Shown here: positions 14,022 to 17,743 of the stretch, in pieces
Numbering within the stretch: position 1 is the first letter of the stretch
How the letters are laid out: the number at the start of each line of letters is the position of its first letter
Origin: CANKHA01 sp035699705
Lineage (GTDB): Bacteria > Pseudomonadota > Alphaproteobacteria > Rhizobiales > Xanthobacteraceae
DNA: 17,743 nt
Direction of reading: 5' to 3'
Assembly: GCA_035699705.1 (NCBI GenBank)
Contig: DASSPI010000027.1
Span: 1 to 17,743 of the forward strand
Made by a program: the position numbers and the translations under genes
The notes under the pieces: model-generated
Seen by the model: the letters and a program-made list of their open reading frames with translations, nothing else
Database searches by the model: none
What the model was told of the DNA's origin: nothing

Positions 14022-14051
14022 GGTGGAGGGGATGCTATGGGATATCGACAG
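14008..14051. promoter_or_regulatory. 12-bp inverted repeat across the LysR start
   Basis: CTGTCGATATCC (14008-14019) and GGATATCGACAG (14040-14051) are perfect reverse complements separated by 20 bp. The arm centres are 32 bp apart, about three helical turns, and each arm contains GATATC. One arm runs into the start codon. A tetrameric LysR could occupy both arms and repress its own gene; this is inference. Confidence 0.6.
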
Positions 14052-14061
14052 TCAGGAAAAT

Positions 14062-14095
14062 AGACCATGCGGCTTTGAACGATGCCGCATGGTCT
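14062..14095 (-). terminator. Intrinsic terminator of the amidohydrolase operon
   Basis: A perfect 12-bp stem AGACCATGCGGC/GCCGCATGGTCT with a 10-nt loop lies 15 nt after the amidohydrolase stop. On the minus strand it is followed by ATTTTCC, a short T-run. It ends transcription before the LysR gene. Confidence 0.75.
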
Positions 14096-14110
14096 CTGCT
14101 CTCCCCAGAC

Positions 14111-15361
14111 TTAGGCAGCTGTGTAATTGCCGTACTTGATGAGATTCTGCTTCTGCGCCTCGTTGCGCGGGGGAAGCTTGAACAGCCGCGCGGCGGTGCC
14201 GCCGAGGATGTTGTGCTTCGCCTTCTCGCTCAGGAAGGGCAGGTCGTAGATCGCGCTGGGCAAGTCGAAGTCCCAGTGCGGATAATCGGAAGCATAAAGA
14301 AGCTGGGTCTCGGCATTAATCATGCGGAAGGTATTTTCCAGCGCGATCTTGTCGTCCTGCTCCATCGGCTGCGACGCGAAATACATGTCGCGCATGTATT
14401 CCGACGGCAACCTCTTGAGCGTCGGATATTCCGACTTGCGCAGCATGTACTGATGGTCGAGCCGCTGCATCAGGAACGGGACCCAGGCGAGACCGCCCTC
14501 GATCCAGATCACCGGCAGTTTCGGAAAACGTTCGCCGAGGCCGTTGGTGATCCAGTTGGTCAGGTGGATGATGTTATAGAACGGGAAGCCAAGGGCATGA
14601 ACCGAAGCGAAGCGGTTCAGGCTCTTGAATACCGGCTCCATCGGATTGATCGCCGAGTGGAACGAGAGCACCAGGCCGCGCTCTTCGATCGCCCGGAACA
14701 CCTTCATGTGCGCGTTATGATGCACGGGCTGCGAACGCACCGATGTTACGAGGAAGCCGGTGACGTGTTTCCTGTCGCCAAATTCCTCGATCGTCCGCAA
14801 CGACGCCTCGGGATCGGCGAACGGCAGGGCCAGCATCGAATAGAACCGGCCATCGCCTTCAACGAGCGCCTTCTCGGTGAGCCAGCGGTTATAGGCCCAG
14901 CAAAGCTCGACCTCCATATCGACTTCCGGATGCAAGCCAATGGCCAGCATCAGCGTCGGAAACAGACAGGAATAGTCGACGCTCATCGCATCCATCCAGC
15001 GATGGCCGAGCTGCACGTCGCGGCTCTTGCTGCCCTCGCCCTTCTCCGTCTTTTCCGACGATCGAAGCGGGTAGCGGGTGATACGGCCGCCCATGTCCTG
15101 AAAGTGAACAGCTACGCTGGGAATAACGCTGCCGCGGCCCTTGGCCCGGCTCGCCATCACCAGCTGGCGGATGACGTCGTTCTCGATGAATGGGATGAAT
15201 TCATCCATGCATTCGTTTTCGTAGTGATGTGCGTCGACATCGACGATCAACATGTCATCGAAGTTTCGCTTCGCCGCCTGCTTGCGCGCATGCGCCAGCA
15301 ATCGCGTGGTGTTCAGCTCCTCTACGGAGACACGGCGGCCGCGGTCGGCAATCAGTTCCAT
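14111..15361 (-). CDS. Amidohydrolase-2 (ACMSD-like) metal-dependent hydrolase or decarboxylase
   Basis: A 416-aa TIM-barrel enzyme of the Amidohydro_2 group, which includes ACMSD, gamma-resorcylate decarboxylase and LigW. The metal site is readable: VDVDAHHYENE (40-50; D43 and H45, with H46 next to it, in place of the H-x-H of ACMSD), H235 (VLSFHSAIN) and D359 (LLYASDYPHWD). E288 (VIWIEGGLAW) and H303 also fit the family. A pre-barrel extension of about 38 residues precedes strand 1. ATG 15361 follows AAGGAGA (15369-15375) by 7 nt. It is the last gene of a minus operon with a Rieske protein and a 119-aa protein, ended by a hairpin. Likely reaction: hydrolysis or non-oxidative decarboxylation of a cyclic or aromatic acid; the substrate is unknown. 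Confidence 0.9.
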   Translation of the reverse strand: MELIADRGRRVSVEELNTTRLLAHARKQAAKRNFDDMLIVDVDAHHYENECMDEFIPFIENDVIRQLVMASRAKGRGSVIPSVAVHFQDMGGRITRYPLRSSEKTEKGEGSKSRDVQLGHRWMDAMSVDYSCLFPTLMLAIGLHPEVDMEVELCWAYNRWLTEKALVEGDGRFYSMLALPFADPEASLRTIEEFGDRKHVTGFLVTSVRSQPVHHNAHMKVFRAIEERGLVLSFHSAINPMEPVFKSLNRFASVHALGFPFYNIIHLTNWITNGLGERFPKLPVIWIEGGLAWVPFLMQRLDHQYMLRKSEYPTLKRLPSEYMRDMYFASQPMEQDDKIALENTFRMINAETQLLYASDYPHWDFDLPSAIYDLPFLSEKAKHNILGGTAARLFKLPPRNEAQKQNLIKYGNYTAA

Positions 15362-15390
15362 GGGTCAGTCTCCTTAATCGTCACGGGCGC

Positions 15391-15750
15391 CTAGTGGCCG
15401 CCCCAGCTTTGCCACATGGCGAATTCGAATGACGCGACGTTCACCGCGCGCAGCAACCCGCTGGCGGTCGTCATCGCATCGGTGGCGTTGGCAAAGGTGC
15501 CGGGCGCAAGCGGCAAATCCTTGCTGCCCAACTCGCATTGCGCGGTATAGAGGCGGCAAAGCGCCGACATCAGCGCCTGCAGCGCTTCGGGCGTCAGCGA
15601 TTCCACATCGCCGCGCATCAGGGCCTTCTCGATTTCCGCCGCAAGCGCTGTGGCTTTGCTAGAAACGTCGCTGTCTGCCGGCACTGACCCGGTCACTGAA
15701 GGCGCATGCGCATCGGCCAAGGCCATCGCTCCCATGTCACAGGTCGACAT
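15391..15750 (-). CDS. Unrecognised 119-aa protein between Rieske and amidohydrolase genes
   Basis: I do not recognise a named domain. It has no signal peptide or membrane segment. The first 25 or so residues are low-complexity; the rest looks like an all-helical bundle (SSKATALAAEIEKALM, PEALQALMSALCRLYTAQCE), then NATDAMTTASGLLRAVNVAS and a tryptophan-containing end FEFAMWQSWGGH. The conserved-looking C-terminus suggests a small partner or accessory subunit. Three starts are possible: ATG 15750 (14-nt overlap with the Rieske gene), 15735 and 15726; none has a good ribosome site, so translational coupling to the Rieske gene is likely. It ends 29 nt before the amidohydrolase. Its position inside the operon argues that it is a true gene needed by the pathway. 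Confidence 0.75.
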   Translation of the reverse strand: MSTCDMGAMALADAHAPSVTGSVPADSDVSSKATALAAEIEKALMRGDVESLTPEALQALMSALCRLYTAQCELGSKDLPLAPGTFANATDAMTTASGLLRAVNVASFEFAMWQSWGGH

Positions 15751-16102
15751 AGAGTTCGTCGCCCTTTTGCACGACCGGATACCGCCGCAGTTTCAGTTTG
15801 CGGTTGGAGACGCATTCGCCGGTCTTTAGGTCGTATTCGTAGCCGTGCCACGGGCAGACGAAATGCTTCTCGGTGTCGGAGAAATACAGACCGCGCGAGG
15901 TCTTGTCGGGCATGATGCGCTCTTCGACCGCGGCGATGGTCAGCCCTTCGCAGGCTGGCCCGCCCTGGTGCAGGCAGTAATTGCTGTAGGCGAAGAACTC
16001 TCCCTTATCCTTGAAGACGCCGACTTCCTTTTCGCCGGCGATGACGATCCTGCGTTCGCCATCGTTGAAGTCAGCCGCTTTGCCGATGAGTTGCTCAGCC
16101 AT
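15737..16102 (-). CDS. Small Rieske [2Fe-2S] ferredoxin-like protein with a long inter-motif insert
   Basis: A 121-aa single-domain Rieske protein. Ligands are C43-x-H45 (NYCLHQGGP) and C83-x2-H86 (FVCPWHGYEYD). The spacing between the motifs is 37 residues, whereas Rieske ferredoxins of ring dioxygenases have about 16-17; the extra loop CEGLTIAAVEERIMPDKTSR GLYF is charged. It is the first gene of the operon with the 119-aa protein and amidohydrolase, and no oxygenase alpha subunit or reductase is present. It may be an electron carrier for an oxygenase elsewhere or a structural or electron-transfer partner in an unknown complex. ATG 16102 follows GAGGGA by about 8 nt. The upstream region shares regulatory elements with the binding-protein promoter. 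Confidence 0.92.
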   Translation of the reverse strand: MAEQLIGKAADFNDGERRIVIAGEKEVGVFKDKGEFFAYSNYCLHQGGPACEGLTIAAVEERIMPDKTSRGLYFSDTEKHFVCPWHGYEYDLKTGECVSNRKLKLRRYPVVQKGDELYVDL

Positions 16103-16131
16103 TTGTTTATCCCTCGCAATCCTATTGGGAA

Positions 16132-16141
16132 TTTGCGCAAA
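16132..16141. promoter_or_regulatory. Palindrome TTTGCGCAAA, copy B
   Basis: A perfect 10-bp palindrome 29 bp before the Rieske start, followed by C as in copy A (11382-11391). It is probably close to or within the core promoter of the Rieske operon. Confidence 0.45.
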
Positions 16142-16164
16142 CCGTAGTGAGGCGGCCTGCTGCC

Positions 16165-16212
16165 GTCACCGCAAAACTTCTATAACTGCACGTAAGATAA
16201 GCTTTAACCTGG
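16165..16212. promoter_or_regulatory. Shared upstream element, copy B
   Basis: Ungapped partner of 11315-11362 with 32 of 48 identical bases. It lies 62 bp upstream of the Rieske start and about 115 bp before pcaB. GCCGTCACC (16162-16170) at its edge is repeated at 16227-16235. In both copies the GTCACC end points to the minus-strand gene, suggesting that those genes are the targets. Confidence 0.65.
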
Positions 16213-16327
16213 CCGGCCTGCCGCCTGCCGTCACCCGGGGGGAATTCGCAGCCAGGAATAACCAGGGCGCCCTCGCGCCGGTCCCGCAAATCGGGCTAAG
16301 TGTGCTCCTCACCGAGTCAATTGAACC

Positions 16328-17698
16328 ATGACCAGCCTGTCGTCCTCCCCCTCCCTGCTCGGGCCGCTGTTTTCCAGCGCGGCCATGCGCGCCATCGTGG
16401 ACGACAAGGCGCGGCTGCAGCGGATGCTGGATTTCGAGGCGGCGCTGGCGAAGGCGGAAGCCGACGCCGGCATTATCCCCGCCCGGGCCGCAGGCCCCAT
16501 CGCCACCGCCTGCCGCGCCGATCGCTTCGATCTTGGTCAGATCGCCGAGGACGCGGTCGCCGCCGGCAATATCGCGATTCCGCTGGTGAAGGCTTTGACC
16601 GCCGAAGTGGCCAAGGCCGACCGCGAGGCCGCCGGCTTCGTGCATTGGGGCGCCACCAGCCAGGACGTGATCGACACCGCGCTGGTGCTGGAATTGCGCG
16701 CCGCCATCGATGCGCTCGCGGCCGATCTCGACCGCGCCGTGGCCGCTTTCAACGCACAGGCGAGGCGACACCAGAAAACGCCGGCAGTGGCGCGCACCTG
16801 GATGCAGCAGGCGCTGCCGATGCCGTTCGGGCTCAAGCTCGCGGGCTATGCCGCGGCGCTGGCGCGGGCGAAGGACCGGCTCATTCGGCTGCGGGGCGAG
16901 GCGCTCGTGCTGCAATTCGGCGGAGCAGCCGGCACGCTGGCTGCGCTCGGCACGCGCGGTCTCGATGTGACCGCAGGCCTTGCCAAGGCGATCAAGCTCC
17001 CGGCCCCAGAAGCGCCCTGGCACAGCCATCGCGACCGGCTCGCCGAAGTGGCGGGCGCGCTCGCGATCCTTGCCGGCACCTGCGGCAAGATCGCGCGCGA
17101 TATTTCCCTGCTGATGCAAACAGAAGTCGGCGAGGCCTTCGAGCCGGCGGAAGCCGGGCGCGGCGGCTCGTCTTCCATGCCGCACAAGCGCAACCCGACG
17201 GCGGCGGCGGCGGCGCTCGCCTGCGCGGCGATGGCGCCGCAACTCGCAGCCACCATCTTCGCCGCACAGGTGCAGGAGCATGAACGCGCGCTCGGCGGCT
17301 GGCAGGCGGAATGGCCGACTTTTCCGGCGCTGCTTCTCGTCACGTCCGGCGCATTGCGCGCCGTTGCCGAGATCGCCGAAGGCATCGAGATCGATGCGGA
17401 AAGGATGCGCGCCAATCTCGACCTCACCGGCGGGCTGATCATGGCCGAAGCGGTGTCGATCGCGCTGGCCGGCAAGATCGGCAAGCAGGAAGCGCATAAG
17501 CTGGTGGAGGAAGCCTCGAAGAAAGCGAGCAAAGACAAGCGCCATTTGTGCGACGTGCTGAGCGAGGACAAGCGTGTGACCGCGCAACTTCCCGCGGCCG
17601 AAATCGCCAAGTTGTTCGCGCCCGAGGCTTATACCGGCATGGCCGGGGATTTCATCGAGCGACTGCTCGGCTCAATCAAAAGCGGAGAACGAGCATGA
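16328..17698 (+). CDS. pcaB: 3-carboxy-cis,cis-muconate cycloisomerase
   Basis: A 456-aa member of the fumarase/aspartase superfamily. It converts 3-carboxy-cis,cis-muconate to gamma-carboxymuconolactone in the protocatechuate branch of the beta-ketoadipate pathway. The superfamily signature GGSSSMPHKRNP (279-290) and the substrate motif VHWGATSQDVIDT (105-117) are intact. LGPLFSSAAMRAIVDDKARL and WMQQALPMPFGLKLAGY are typical of PcaB rather than adenylosuccinate lyase. The C-terminal ADSL_C-like helices (LIMAEAVSIALAGKIGKQEAHKLV) complete the usual length. ATG 16328 has no strong ribosome site. Its stop overlaps the next start as ATGA. It is divergent from the Rieske operon and may share its 225-bp regulatory region. 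Confidence 0.93.
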   Translation: MTSLSSSPSLLGPLFSSAAMRAIVDDKARLQRMLDFEAALAKAEADAGIIPARAAGPIATACRADRFDLGQIAEDAVAAGNIAIPLVKALTAEVAKADREAAGFVHWGATSQDVIDTALVLELRAAIDALAADLDRAVAAFNAQARRHQKTPAVARTWMQQALPMPFGLKLAGYAAALARAKDRLIRLRGEALVLQFGGAAGTLAALGTRGLDVTAGLAKAIKLPAPEAPWHSHRDRLAEVAGALAILAGTCGKIARDISLLMQTEVGEAFEPAEAGRGGSSSMPHKRNPTAAAAALACAAMAPQLAATIFAAQVQEHERALGGWQAEWPTFPALLLVTSGALRAVAEIAEGIEIDAERMRANLDLTGGLIMAEAVSIALAGKIGKQEAHKLVEEASKKASKDKRHLCDVLSEDKRVTAQLPAAEIAKLFAPEAYTGMAGDFIERLLGSIKSGERA

Positions 17699-17743
17699 CC
17701 GGACGCGTTGTCGATGCCGATGGTTGCCCGCTCTATGTGCGGG
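17695..17743 (+). CDS. Start of a probable 3-oxoadipate enol-lactonase (PcaD-like), cut by the window end
   Basis: Sixteen codons are visible (MTGRVVDADGCPLYVR) from an ATG that overlaps the pcaB stop as ATGA. The D-A-D-G-C-P-L pattern resembles the first beta strand of alpha/beta hydrolases of the PcaD type, and pcaD next to pcaB is common. With so little sequence the assignment rests mostly on context. Confidence 0.5.
   Translation, partial: MTGRVVDADGCPLYVR

Noticed and set aside
14075..15394. 439-codon plus-strand open frame
   Set aside because: Antisense to the amidohydrolase, which has metal-site motifs and a ribosome site; the plus frame has no recognisable domain.
17199..17216. GCG triplet run in pcaB as a repeat tract
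   Set aside because: Encodes a short alanine run in a helix; expected at this GC content.
16166..17587. 473-codon minus-strand open frame opposite pcaB
   Set aside because: Arg/His/Gly-rich shadow of the pcaB gene, which carries the intact fumarase-family signature.

Overview
The window is GC-rich, densely coded chromosomal DNA. Codon use, many 4-nt ATGA gene overlaps and gene content (split XdhC, CoxG/S/M, Bug/TctC-type binding proteins, ACMSD-like amidohydrolase, pca genes) suggest an alphaproteobacterium of the Bradyrhizobium/Rhodopseudomonas/Xanthobacteraceae type. This taxonomic guess is inference from gene style. I saw no tRNA, rRNA, transposase, phage gene or CRISPR array.

Region 1 (1-4503, minus strand): the start of an MFS transporter, then a tightly coupled drug-export-type operon: TetR repressor, HlyD-like lipoprotein adaptor, ABC ATPase and ABC-2 permease. 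Every junction is an ATGA overlap. A perfect 26-bp palindrome just upstream of the TetR gene is the probable operator. The order resembles the E. coli cecR-ybhGFSR locus, but with a single permease.

Region 2 (4618-9739, mostly minus): a molybdenum hydroxylase neighbourhood. It has a split XdhC pair and a fused MoaB-like/MocA-like protein, all maturation functions, then a lone VOC protein on the plus strand. Next come CoxG, CoxS (2Fe-2S) and CoxM (FAD) of a CO-dehydrogenase/xanthine-oxidase family enzyme. The catalytic molybdopterin subunit (CoxL) is absent from the window. Upstream of coxG lies about 400 nt without a convincing gene, holding an 18-bp inverted repeat with nested hairpins.

Region 3 (10148-16102): two divergent tripartite-tricarboxylate-transporter-type periplasmic binding proteins, one followed by a cupin; a LysR regulator; and a minus-strand operon of Rieske ferredoxin-like protein, unrecognised 119-aa protein and ACMSD-type amidohydrolase, ending in a clear hairpin terminator. 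The promoter regions of the minus-strand binding protein and of the Rieske operon share a 48-bp element (32/48 identical, no gaps), an 11-nt sequence containing the palindrome TTTGCGCAAA, and repeated GTCACC half-sites. This suggests one regulon, plausibly for uptake and breakdown of an aromatic or other organic acid.

Region 4 (16328-17743, plus): pcaB and the first codons of a probable pcaD, i.e. the protocatechuate branch of the beta-ketoadipate pathway, which fits an aromatic-acid role for region 3. The best candidates for something undescribed are the Rieske/119-aa/amidohydrolase set with its shared promoter element, and the structured leader upstream of coxG.
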